In this document: positions 7,301 through 13,865 of the stretch, piece after piece
Layout of the letters: every line of letters begins with the position of its first letter
Position numbering within the stretch: position 1 is the stretch's first letter
Origin: 2-01-FULL-45-10 sp964450115
GTDB lineage: Bacteria > Omnitrophota > Gorgyraeia > 2-01-FULL-45-10
Reading direction: 5' to 3'
Assembly (NCBI GenBank): GCA_964450115.1
Contig: CAYVCD010000026.1
Span: 1 to 17,462 of the forward strand
DNA length: 17,462 nucleotides
The notes under the pieces: model-generated
The model's database searches: none
What the model was told of the DNA's origin: nothing
Seen by the model: only the letters and a program-made list of their open reading frames with translations
Program-made: the position numbers and the translations under genes

Positions 7301-8154
7301 CCGGGACAAAATACGCGGATCTGCACGTTCACACATTCTATTCCGACTCTACTTTCTCCCCGGAAGAGGTCGTCATATGCGCTAAAGAGAAGGGTCTATC
7401 TGCAATAGCCATATGCGACCACGATACGGTGGATGGCATAGATCCCTGTATGGCCCTGGGCCTGAAAAATGGCGTGGAGATAATACCCGGAATAGAGATG
7501 TCGGTGGAGAAGATGGATGCTGAGATCCACGTATTGGGATATTTCATAGACTGGAAGCAGGAGTGGCTGCGCAAGATACTTAAAGAGATCCAGGATTCAA
7601 GGGTAGAGCGTATCTTTGTAATGATAGAGAAACTGAGGGGCATGGGCGTAAAGATAGACGCTGAGGAAGTCTTTAAGATCGCCGTCAATAAAGGATCCGT
7701 GGGCAGGCTTCACGTCGCCAAGGCTATGCTTATTTCCGGAGCTATAAAAAATTTAAGGGAGGCCTTCGCAAAATATATAGGTTTTGCGAAACCATGTTAT
7801 GTCCCTTATACAAAATTATCTCCTGTGGAGACCATGGAGCTTATATTGAAAGCCGGCGGAGTGCCGGTGATAGCGCACCCCGATCTTATAGGTAATGATG
7901 ATTATATACAAGAATTCGTAGATCATGGATTGAGGGGCCTTGAAGTATATCATACGGATCATAAGCCCCATGTCTCCAAGCGATATGAAGCGATGGCGAA
8001 GGATATGGGCCTTTTGATGACGGGCGGATCCGATTGTCATGGCATGGGCAAGGGCCGGATCCTTATGGGAACTGTCCGCGTGCCGTATGAGCTGGTCGAA
8101 AAGCTTAAAGAAGAGGCAAAGAAGATAAAGGATGACCCCGAATACCGATCATAA
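7297..8154 (+). CDS. PHP-domain phosphoesterase embedded in the riboflavin operon
   Basis: A 285-residue PHP (polymerase and histidinol phosphatase) family metal-dependent phosphoesterase of the COG0613/YciV (TrpH, RNase AM) type. Metal ligands are visible: DLHVHTFYSD (H10, H12, D17), CDHDTVDG (D41, H42), PGIEMS (E67), EIHVLGYF (H78), GRLHVAKAM, VIAHP and GGSDCHG. Characterised relatives hydrolyse 3',5'-nucleoside bisphosphates or trim 5' ends of RNA. It starts at ATG inside the last bases of nusB (ATGA) and its end overlaps ribD by 23 bases, so it is translationally locked into the operon. Because the operon lacks the pyrimidine-phosphate phosphatase that must act after RibD, this gene may supply that step. 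This is inference; a nucleotide or RNA role is equally compatible with the motifs. Confidence 0.9.
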   Translation: MTGTKYADLHVHTFYSDSTFSPEEVVICAKEKGLSAIAICDHDTVDGIDPCMALGLKNGVEIIPGIEMSVEKMDAEIHVLGYFIDWKQEWLRKILKEIQDSRVERIFVMIEKLRGMGVKIDAEEVFKIAVNKGSVGRLHVAKAMLISGAIKNLREAFAKYIGFAKPCYVPYTKLSPVETMELILKAGGVPVIAHPDLIGNDDYIQEFVDHGLRGLEVYHTDHKPHVSKRYEAMAKDMGLLMTGGSDCHGMGKGRILMGTVRVPYELVEKLKEEAKKIKDDPEYRS

Positions 8155-9169
8155 ATATATGGCTCTCGCGATAGCCCTGGCAAAAAAAGCCGAGGGCATG
8201 ACGAGCCCAAATCCTGTAGTAGGTGCCGTCATAGTCAGTAAGGGAAAGATAGTAGGGCGCGGCTATCATAAGAGGGCGGGCCTTGCGCACGCCGAGATCA
8301 ACGCGCTTCGACAGGCCGGAGCCAAAGCAAAAGGCGCCACGCTTTACGTTACCCTGGAGCCATGTGATCATTTCGGACGGACCCCTCCCTGCACAGCAGC
8401 CATAATAAAGAGCGGTATCAAGCGGGTTGTTATCGCCATTAAGGACCCGAACCCCGTAAATAATGGGAGCGGCATAAGAAGATTGAATAAATATGGCATA
8501 AAGACGAAGGTCGGAATTCTCGCTAAATATGCTCTTGAGATCAACAGGCCTTACATAAAATTTATAACCAAGAATATCCCGTTCGTGACTGTTAAGGTCG
8601 CTCAGAGCCTTGATGGTAAGATCGCCACCAGGACTGGTGATTCAAGATGGATATCTTCCGAAGAGTCCAGACGATATGTGCATAGGTTAAGGAGAATGGC
8701 GGACGCTGTGATGGTCGGCGCAAATACCGTCAGGCGGGATGACCCGCTGCTTTTGAGTAGAGTATCGCCCGGCAAACAACCTGTCAGGGTGATCGTTGGC
8801 GGCAGATCGGCCCTTCCTTCAGGCGCGAAGGTCTTATCAGGAAAGGATAAGTATCCGGTGATAGTAGTGAGACCGGACGCCCGATCCGGGAAAAGGGTGG
8901 ATCTAAACAAATTACTAAGATCGCTGGCTAAAAGCGGTATAACGAATATTCTAGTGGAAGGCGGCGGTGAATTGATAGCTAGCCTGTTGGAGAAGAAGCT
9001 GGTCGACAGGCTCCTTGTCTTCATAGCTCCGAAGATAATAGGGGGCCGGGATGCCAAGACGGCTGTAGAGGGTATCGGCATAGATAGGATGAAGGATGCG
9101 TTTGATCTTAAGAATATCTCCGTAAAGAGATTCAAAGAGGATGTATTGATAGAGGCAGAGGTACAATAA
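8132..9169 (+). CDS. ribD: Bifunctional diaminohydroxyphosphoribosylaminopyrimidine deaminase / 5-amino-6-(5-phosphoribosylamino)uracil reductase
   Basis: Carries out the second and third steps of the GTP branch of riboflavin synthesis: deamination, then NADPH reduction of the ribose chain. The product still bears a 5' phosphate. The 345 residues match the fused form. The deaminase domain has SPNPVVGAVIV, the catalytic HAE (residues 53-55) and the zinc cysteines in EPCDHFGRTPPC (C78, C87). The reductase domain begins near residue 150 with VAQSLDGKIAT, SRWISSEESR, VGANTVRRDDPLL and later ILVEGGGELIAS. The start at ATG 8132 lies inside the PHP gene, 23 bases before its stop. A second in-frame ATG at 8159 is possible but would leave only the bare MALAIALAKK start. 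The ribE start codon overlaps the stop (TAATG). Confidence 0.96.
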   Translation: MTPNTDHKYMALAIALAKKAEGMTSPNPVVGAVIVSKGKIVGRGYHKRAGLAHAEINALRQAGAKAKGATLYVTLEPCDHFGRTPPCTAAIIKSGIKRVVIAIKDPNPVNNGSGIRRLNKYGIKTKVGILAKYALEINRPYIKFITKNIPFVTVKVAQSLDGKIATRTGDSRWISSEESRRYVHRLRRMADAVMVGANTVRRDDPLLLSRVSPGKQPVRVIVGGRSALPSGAKVLSGKDKYPVIVVRPDARSGKRVDLNKLLRSLAKSGITNILVEGGGELIASLLEKKLVDRLLVFIAPKIIGGRDAKTAVEGIGIDRMKDAFDLKNISVKRFKEDVLIEAEVQ

Positions 9170-9765
9170 TGTTCACAGGGATCGTAAAAGAGCTCGGGAA
9201 GGTCCGCAGGATATCCGGATTGGGAGGCCTCTACAAATTATCTATCGAGGCAAAGGATGTTGTGAATGGATCGAATATAGGGGACAGCATCTCTATTAAC
9301 GGCGTCTGCCTGACATTGACCGGTAAGAATAAGAACGCCCTCGACTTTGATGTCATGGGTGAGACCTTCAAGAGGACGAATTTTTCGAAGCTCGCGATAG
9401 GTGAAGCCGTTAATTTAGAGCCCGCCTTGAGGGCGGGAGATCCTCTGGGCGGCCATTTTGTCACTGGGCATATAGATTGCGTGGGCAAGATAATAGATAT
9501 AAGGCGCTCTGGCGATAATTATTCTATTGAAGTTGTCTTTCCACCGGATTATAGAAAATTGGTCGTAGAAAAAGGCTCTATCGCGCTGGACGGCATAAGC
9601 CTTACCGTTGGCAGTGTAGGCAATGGCAGCGCCGTAGTCCACATGATCCCTCACACTCTTAAGATCACGACCCTGGGGTCCAAGCGCTCAGGCGATGAAG
9701 TGAATATAGAATTCGATATTATAGGTAAATATATCCTTGGTGTAGACAGAAAATTCCTTAAATAA
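9169..9765 (+). CDS. ribE: Riboflavin synthase, alpha subunit
   Basis: Dismutates two molecules of dimethylribityllumazine to riboflavin and 5-amino-6-ribitylaminouracil. The 198-residue protein shows the internal duplication typical of the trimeric enzyme. Barrel 1 contains MFTGIVKELG, SISINGVCLTLT and VNLEPAL. The linker GGHFVTGHIDCVG leads to barrel 2, with VEKGSIALDGISLTVG, IPHTLKITTLG and VNIEFDIIGKY. The start ATG overlaps the ribD stop by one base (TAATG), so it is translationally coupled. It is the last riboflavin gene. No terminator is visible in the 55 bases that follow, so readthrough to the palindromic terminator at 10183 is possible. Some annotation schemes call this gene ribC. 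Confidence 0.97.
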   Translation: MFTGIVKELGKVRRISGLGGLYKLSIEAKDVVNGSNIGDSISINGVCLTLTGKNKNALDFDVMGETFKRTNFSKLAIGEAVNLEPALRAGDPLGGHFVTGHIDCVGKIIDIRRSGDNYSIEVVFPPDYRKLVVEKGSIALDGISLTVGSVGNGSAVVHMIPHTLKITTLGSKRSGDEVNIEFDIIGKYILGVDRKFLK

Positions 9766-9767
9766 AT

Positions 9768-9796
9768 TTGAAAATGCGGTCTTTTCGTGGTATAGT
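9768..9796 (+). promoter_or_regulatory. Extended -10 promoter for the small secreted protein
   Basis: The -35 is TTGAAA (9768-9773; five of six consensus), the spacer is 17 bases, and the -10 is TATAGT (9791-9796) preceded by TGG, which gives an extended TGnTATAGT element. A strong AGGAGGGGG ribosome binding site begins at 9807, before the ATG at 9821. Confidence 0.78.
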
Positions 9797-9820
9797 TTAA
9801 CCTAACAGGAGGGGGATAGG

Positions 9821-10156
9821 ATGATGAAGAAAATGTTTTTGACCGCAGTCATATTATTATTGGTAGCGAGTTCGGCAACACCGGCTTTTTGCGATGGTCC
9901 GACTTCAAAGTTGGGCAGAGGTTTATGTAATATGATAACCTTTCCGCTGGAGATCCCCGAGCAGATCTCGAGAGTGAACAATTCGGATGGCCCGTTCGCT
10001 GCCAGCACCGTAGGAGTATTAAAAGGTTTTGGATGGGCGATCGGCAGAGCATGCGTCGGCGTCTTTGAGGCGGCAACGTTCATGTTCCCGGTACCCAAGG
10101 ATTATGCGCCTGTGCTTAAGGATCCGGAATACTTTCTAGAAAACAGCAATTTCTAG
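9821..10156 (+). CDS. Small exported protein, TIGR04073-like (exosortase-system-associated family)
   Basis: A 111-residue secreted protein. A signal peptide covers residues 1-24 (MMKK, a long hydrophobic core, then TPAFC before D25); PAFC is not a good lipobox. The mature part begins with SKLGRGLCNMITFPLEIPEQ, the hallmark I associate with the TIGR04073 family, found in organisms with exosortase/PEP-CTERM-like systems. Next comes a Gly-rich amphipathic middle (GVLKGFGWAIGRACVGVFEAATFMFPVP) and a Pro/Asp tail. Molecular function is unknown for the family as far as I know. No exosortase gene is in this window. It has its own promoter and AGGAGG ribosome binding site (9807-9812; eight bases to the first ATG) and is followed by a strong terminator-like palindrome, so it is probably monocistronic. 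Family naming is from memory of the motif. Confidence 0.8.
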   Translation: MMKKMFLTAVILLLVASSATPAFCDGPTSKLGRGLCNMITFPLEIPEQISRVNNSDGPFAASTVGVLKGFGWAIGRACVGVFEAATFMFPVPKDYAPVLKDPEYFLENSNF

Positions 10157-10182
10157 TCTTTTAAGTTTACGAAGTTATCCAC

Positions 10183-10239
10183 AATGTAGGGGACGTTCCT
10201 GCCTGCTGGCAGGCAGGTAAACGTCCCCTACATTTTTTT
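10183..10239 (+). terminator. Long palindrome with T-tract: terminator and possible dispersed palindromic repeat
   Basis: The outer arms 10183-10197 (containing GTAGGGGACGTT) and 10220-10234 are perfect 15-base complements. A second stem inside, CCTGCCT (10198-10204)/AGGCAGG (10211-10217), is closed by six bases, with only the TA bulge at 10218-10219 between stems. Seven T residues (10233-10239) follow, so on the plus strand this is a powerful intrinsic terminator for the small secreted protein and perhaps for the riboflavin operon. The 22-pair stem is far longer than a terminator needs and resembles REP/MITE-type palindromes. Copies elsewhere in the genome cannot be checked here. Confidence 0.85.
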
Positions 10240-10242
10240 CAA

Positions 10243-10271
10243 TTGCCTGCCTTTTTCTCTTGTGTTATAGT
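10243..10271 (+). promoter_or_regulatory. Promoter for tRNA-Pro and probably the downstream operon
   Basis: The -35 is TTGCCT (10243-10248), the spacer is 17 bases, and the -10 is TATAGT (10266-10271) with TGT before it, an extended -10 like the promoter at 9768. The predicted start at about 10278 is 10 bases before the mature tRNA 5' end. Confidence 0.7.
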
Positions 10272-10287
10272 ATTATGTTAACTTGAT

Positions 10288-10364
10288 CGGGGCGTAGCGC
10301 AGCTGGCTAGCGCGCTTGGTTCGGGACCAAGAGGTCGACGGTTCAAATCCGTCCGCCCCGACCA
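10288..10364 (+). tRNA. tRNA-Pro, anticodon CGG
   Basis: A full cloverleaf of 77 bases. The acceptor stem is CGGGGCG/CGCCCCG, with the C1-G72 pair and A73 characteristic of bacterial proline tRNAs. The D stem is GCGC/GCGC and the anticodon stem CTTGG/CCAAG with loop TTCGGGA, giving anticodon CGG at loop positions 3-5. The variable loop is five bases, and the T stem is GACGG/CCGTC with loop TTCAAAT. The 3' CCA is encoded (10362-10364). The acylphosphatase start codon lies 21 bases downstream. Confidence 0.97.
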
Positions 10365-10385
10365 CCTTTTTCCTCGTTTCTTATT

Positions 10386-10658
10386 ATGAATAAACGCCTT
10401 AATATATACTATTCAGGGTGCGTTCAGGGCGTGGGCTTCAGATATATCGCCGAAAGTGCCGCACGCCAACTGGGCATCACCGGCTGGGTGAAGAATTTGG
10501 AGGATGGCCGGGTGGAGATAGTCTGCGAGGGAGAGGGGGCGGCTTTGAATAAATTTATGGATAAGATAAAGGATGTATTTGGCGCCTACATAAAGGACAC
10601 CAGCATAGAACCGCAGCCCGCGACAGAGGAATTCGAAGGATTCGATATAAGGTTTTAA
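10386..10658 (+). CDS. acyP: Acylphosphatase
   Basis: A small cytosolic enzyme that hydrolyses acyl phosphates such as acetyl or carbamoyl phosphate. The 90 residues fit the family. The active-site loop GCVQGVGFRYIAE has the phosphate-binding arginine, and GWVKNLEDGRVEIVCEGE has the catalytic asparagine (VKN) and the second conserved stretch. The C-terminus ends in FEGFDIRF, as usual. The start is the only suitable ATG, yet there is no Shine-Dalgarno sequence: the 21 bases between the tRNA-Pro CCA and the ATG are almost all pyrimidines. It probably shares the tRNA promoter. The ligA start follows five bases after its stop. Confidence 0.95.
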   Translation: MNKRLNIYYSGCVQGVGFRYIAESAARQLGITGWVKNLEDGRVEIVCEGEGAALNKFMDKIKDVFGAYIKDTSIEPQPATEEFEGFDIRF

Positions 10659-10663
10659 TACAT

Positions 10664-12670
10664 ATGCAGAAAGAGAGTGTTAAAAAAGAGATAGAGGCTT
10701 TGAGAGAGATGATAAGAGAGAATGACGATCTCTATTACGTTCTCAATAAGCCCGTCATCTCCGATCATGAGTATGACATATTGTACAGGAAGTTAAAAGA
10801 GCTTGAGGATGCGCATCCTGAGCTGATCACACCGGATTCGCCTACACAGCGCGTAGGAGGCCATCCTGCCGAAGGGTTTGCTGTAGTAAAGCACATAGTC
10901 CCCATGATGAGCATGGATAATACGTATTCTTCCGCCCAGTTGAAAGAATTTGACGAGCGTGTGCGCAAGAACTTAAAAGGCGAAGAATACGAATATGTCG
11001 TGGAGTTAAAATTTGACGGTGTCAGCATCTCGCTTCTTTACGAGAAAGGCCGCTGGATAAGAGGCGCTACCAGAGGCGATGGCACGGAAGGCGATGACGT
11101 ATCGAATAATCTAAAGACCATACGCTCTATACCGCTGAAATTCAGTGAAAAAGTGAAGGGAGTCCCCGCTCGCGTCGAGCTGCGCGGCGAAGTCTATATG
11201 ACAAAGGACGTATTCGAATCGATAAATCGTGAGAAGGAGAAGGCGGGTGAAGAGCCCTTCAAAAATCCGAGGAACGCGGCGGCCGGATCTCTAAAATTGC
11301 TCGATCCCAGGATAGTGGCAAAGAGACGCCTCAATATATTCATATGGGGACTGGGTTATTGCGAAGGGATAGATTTTGGAAAACACACGGACCTGCTCGA
11401 ATATCTAAAAGAAGCGGGTTTTAGGGTAAATCCGCACTATAAGCTATGCAAGGATATAGATGATGTCATTGAGTTCTGCGATTCGTGGGAAGCGAAGAGA
11501 GAAAAACTGGAGTTTGATATAGACGGCATGGTAGTCAAAGTAAACGACCTGAAGCAGAGAGAGGCGTTGGGGAGCACGTCTAAGAGCCCGCGCTGGGCGA
11601 TAGCGTATAAATTTCCAGCCGAAAAAGCGCTTACCGAAGTAGAAGATATAATAATACAGGTGGGCAGAACCGGGACGATAACGCCTGTGGCGATACTGAA
11701 ACCTGTGCATCTATCAGGTTCTACCGTATCGAGGGCGACTCTGCATAATTTTGACGAGATAGAGAGGCTGGACGTCAGGATAGGCGATAAGGTCTATGTC
11801 GAGAAGTCCGGAGAGATAATCCCGAAAGTACTCAGCGTCGCAAAAGATAAGAGGACAGGCAAAGAGAAGAGTTTCCCGCTTCCTAAAGCGTGCCCCGCAT
11901 GCGCCTCAAAGCTTCACTGTGCTCCGGATGAGGTGGCGCTGCGTTGCGAGAACGTCGGATGCCCCGCGCAGATAAAGGAGAGGATATTGCACTTTGCCTC
12001 CAGGGATGCCATGGACATAGAAGGCATGGGCACCGCTATCACGGATCAGCTTGTGGATAAAGGATTGATAAAGGATTATGCGGACATATACTATCTAAAG
12101 GTGGACGATATCAGGAAATTGGACAGGATGGCCGAAAAGAGCGCCTCGAACTTATTGAGCGCCATAGAAAAGAGTAAATCCAACGATCTCAACCGGCTGA
12201 TATACGCTCTCGGTATCAGGCATGTGGGCGAACATTCCGCATGGGTCCTTGCCCAGCACTTCGGCTCTATCAGTAAACTGTCTGGCGCGGGCGTCGACGA
12301 GCTTACCGGGATACGCGAGATAGGTCCGGTAATGGCGGAATCGATCAGCGATTTTTTCTCTAACAAAGAGAATATGAAGATACTGAAGAGATTATCCGAA
12401 ACCAATATCAAGATGTCCCAGGCAGGTTTAAAGACAGCCGGCGCCGCTCTTGAAGGCAAGACCGTAGTGATAACGGGGACTCTTAAGAATTACAGCCGTA
12501 GCCAAGCCGAGGAGCTTGTAAGAAAGCTAGGTGGGAATCCGTCGTCCAGCGTCAGTAAAAATACATATTTTGTGGTGGCCGGAGAGGAGCCCGGATCGAA
12601 GATAGAGAAGGCAAAGGCCCTTGGCGTTAAAATAATAGACGAAGAAGAGTTCAAGAAAATAGCGGGGTGA
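10664..12670 (+). CDS. ligA: NAD+-dependent DNA ligase
   Basis: Seals nicks in replication and repair using NAD+. The 668 residues are full length. Domain Ia is at the N-terminus (YYVLNKPVISDHEYD, PDSPTQRVG). The adenylation domain carries the nucleotidylated lysine K116 in ELKFDGVS, followed by GATRGDGTEGDD, LRGEVYM, NPRNAAAGSLK, DIDGMVVKV and WAIAYKFPAE. The OB domain has QVGRTGTITPVA. The zinc finger uses C410, C413, C428 and C433, helix-hairpin-helix repeats follow (GIRHVGEHSA, GIREIGPVMAESI), and a BRCT domain runs from about residue 596 (GKTVVITGTLKNYSR) to the end. All key residues are present. The ribosome binding site is weak (AAGG at 10649-10652), so coupling to acyP is likely. Its TGA overlaps a GTG codon that may start the next gene. 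Confidence 0.98.
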   Translation: MQKESVKKEIEALREMIRENDDLYYVLNKPVISDHEYDILYRKLKELEDAHPELITPDSPTQRVGGHPAEGFAVVKHIVPMMSMDNTYSSAQLKEFDERVRKNLKGEEYEYVVELKFDGVSISLLYEKGRWIRGATRGDGTEGDDVSNNLKTIRSIPLKFSEKVKGVPARVELRGEVYMTKDVFESINREKEKAGEEPFKNPRNAAAGSLKLLDPRIVAKRRLNIFIWGLGYCEGIDFGKHTDLLEYLKEAGFRVNPHYKLCKDIDDVIEFCDSWEAKREKLEFDIDGMVVKVNDLKQREALGSTSKSPRWAIAYKFPAEKALTEVEDIIIQVGRTGTITPVAILKPVHLSGSTVSRATLHNFDEIERLDVRIGDKVYVEKSGEIIPKVLSVAKDKRTGKEKSFPLPKACPACASKLHCAPDEVALRCENVGCPAQIKERILHFASRDAMDIEGMGTAITDQLVDKGLIKDYADIYYLKVDDIRKLDRMAEKSASNLLSAIEKSKSNDLNRLIYALGIRHVGEHSAWVLAQHFGSISKLSGAGVDELTGIREIGPVMAESISDFFSNKENMKILKRLSETNIKMSQAGLKTAGAALEGKTVVITGTLKNYSRSQAEELVRKLGGNPSSSVSKNTYFVVAGEEPGSKIEKAKALGVKIIDEEEFKKIAG

Positions 12671-13239
12671 AAAAAATGAGAAGATGGGTCTCTTTGTTAT
12701 TGATACTAGTGGTGGCTATGAGCCTCGCGGGCTGCGGTGAGGAGTGGAGAAGGAAGTTCATCAGGAAGAAGAAGGATGTCGCGAAGAAACCCCGCATATA
12801 TCAGACCAAGAGGTACACTAAAGAACCGACGGAGTCTCTCTATTCAAAGCATTACAACTACACGATATCGTGGCTTTCAGAGCTTGCCGATGATCTCGGA
12901 CAGAACAGCAAGAAGGACGCGCGCTGCATTGAGGAGGCGCTCGGCCAGATCGGGGACTTGCAGATATTCCTCGTTCCGGAAAAAGCGAAGGAGCTCGACA
13001 AGCATATCAACAGGCTTAAGGAGGTCCAGGACCTCATCCTAAGGCGCGATCTGGGACAGGCGAATATGGACTATGCCAGAAGGACCGTTGAAAGGGAAGA
13101 GAGGTTCTTAAGGGCCGAGTTCTATTATAACAAGATAAAGAAGTATATGAAGAAGTCGTTCGACGATGAGGAAGAGGCTGAGATAGAAGAGGCTGAATCT
13201 AAAGAGGCGCCGGTGGAGGTGGCGGCAAAAGGTGGCTGA
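12667..13239 (+). CDS. Predicted lipoprotein of unknown function
   Basis: Not recognised as a named family. The 190-residue protein starts with a lipoprotein signal: basic KKMRRW, a hydrophobic run, and lipobox LAGC with Cys23 (counting from GTG 12667), followed by GEE. The mature part is Lys/Arg-rich at first (RRKFIRKKK), then a long helical stretch with charged heptad-like patterning from about residue 60 to 165. A very acidic tail follows (DDEEEAEIEEAES). No enzymatic motif is seen. The start is either GTG 12667, overlapping the ligA stop as GTGA, or ATG 12676, which has GGGG at a better distance of eight bases; the signal peptide works with both. Its last eight bases overlap the next gene. 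The position between ligA and a hydrolase gene suggests co-expression, not a shared pathway. Confidence 0.85.
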   Translation: MKKMRRWVSLLLILVVAMSLAGCGEEWRRKFIRKKKDVAKKPRIYQTKRYTKEPTESLYSKHYNYTISWLSELADDLGQNSKKDARCIEEALGQIGDLQIFLVPEKAKELDKHINRLKEVQDLILRRDLGQANMDYARRTVEREERFLRAEFYYNKIKKYMKKSFDDEEEAEIEEAESKEAPVEVAAKGG

Positions 13240-13849
13240 TTTTAATGTGGATTCTCTTGAGGTCGGGCCGATGGGTGCTAATTGCTATATAGTAACGCAT
13301 AACCCGACAAAAGATGCCTGTATCATAGATCCGGGCGGCGAGCCGGAGCGTATAATGGATTTTATTAAGAAGAACGGCCTGAAGCCAAAATTCATAATAA
13401 ATACACATGGCCATGGCGACCATATTCTAGGCAACGGCTATTTTGGCGTACCGATATACATTCACCGGTTGGAAAAAGATTTTTTGACTGATCCGGGCCT
13501 GAACTTATCGGGCGCATTCGGCCTGTCTATTAAGACCCCGAAGGCTTCGAAGCTTCTAGAAGATGGTGATAAGGTATATCTGAACGATCTGGAATTTGAG
13601 ATATTGCATACGCCTGGCCATACGCCCGGAGGCATATCTATAAAACTGAAAGACGTTGTATTTACAGGTGATACTCTATTTGCCGGCACAGTAGGGCGGA
13701 CCGACCTTCCGGATGGAGATGAGAAGGCTTTGCTCGGATCAATAAGGAGTAAATTGTTTACGCTCGATGACGACACTCTGGTCTATCCGGGCCACGGGCA
13801 GGAATCTACGATAGGGATCGAGAAGGAGTCAAACCCGTTCTTTATTTAG
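13232..13849 (+). CDS. Metallo-beta-lactamase-fold hydrolase (glyoxalase II-like)
   Basis: A 205-residue cytosolic metallohydrolase of the GloB/YcbL type, acting on thioesters or related small molecules; the exact substrate cannot be assigned. The binuclear metal site is complete: THGHGDH (H59, H61, D63, H64), TPGHTPGG (H130), FTGDTLF (D147) and PGHGQES (H188). The N-terminal LEVGPMGANCYIV and IIDPGGEPERI are typical of this subgroup. The protein lacks the extra C-terminal helical domain of classical glyoxalase II, so a short YcbL-like member fits better. It starts at GTG 13232, inside the lipoprotein gene (eight-base overlap), with GGAGG at 13215-13219 a little far upstream. The xerD-like gene follows after 16 bases. 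Confidence 0.9.
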   Translation: MADFNVDSLEVGPMGANCYIVTHNPTKDACIIDPGGEPERIMDFIKKNGLKPKFIINTHGHGDHILGNGYFGVPIYIHRLEKDFLTDPGLNLSGAFGLSIKTPKASKLLEDGDKVYLNDLEFEILHTPGHTPGGISIKLKDVVFTGDTLFAGTVGRTDLPDGDEKALLGSIRSKLFTLDDDTLVYPGHGQESTIGIEKESNPFFI

Positions 13850-13865
13850 CGGATAACTTACTGGT

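Noticed and set aside
10365..10375. T-rich stretch after tRNA-Pro as a terminator
   Set aside because: Only five T residues, with no hairpin of its own apart from the tRNA; acyP follows at once and has no other promoter.
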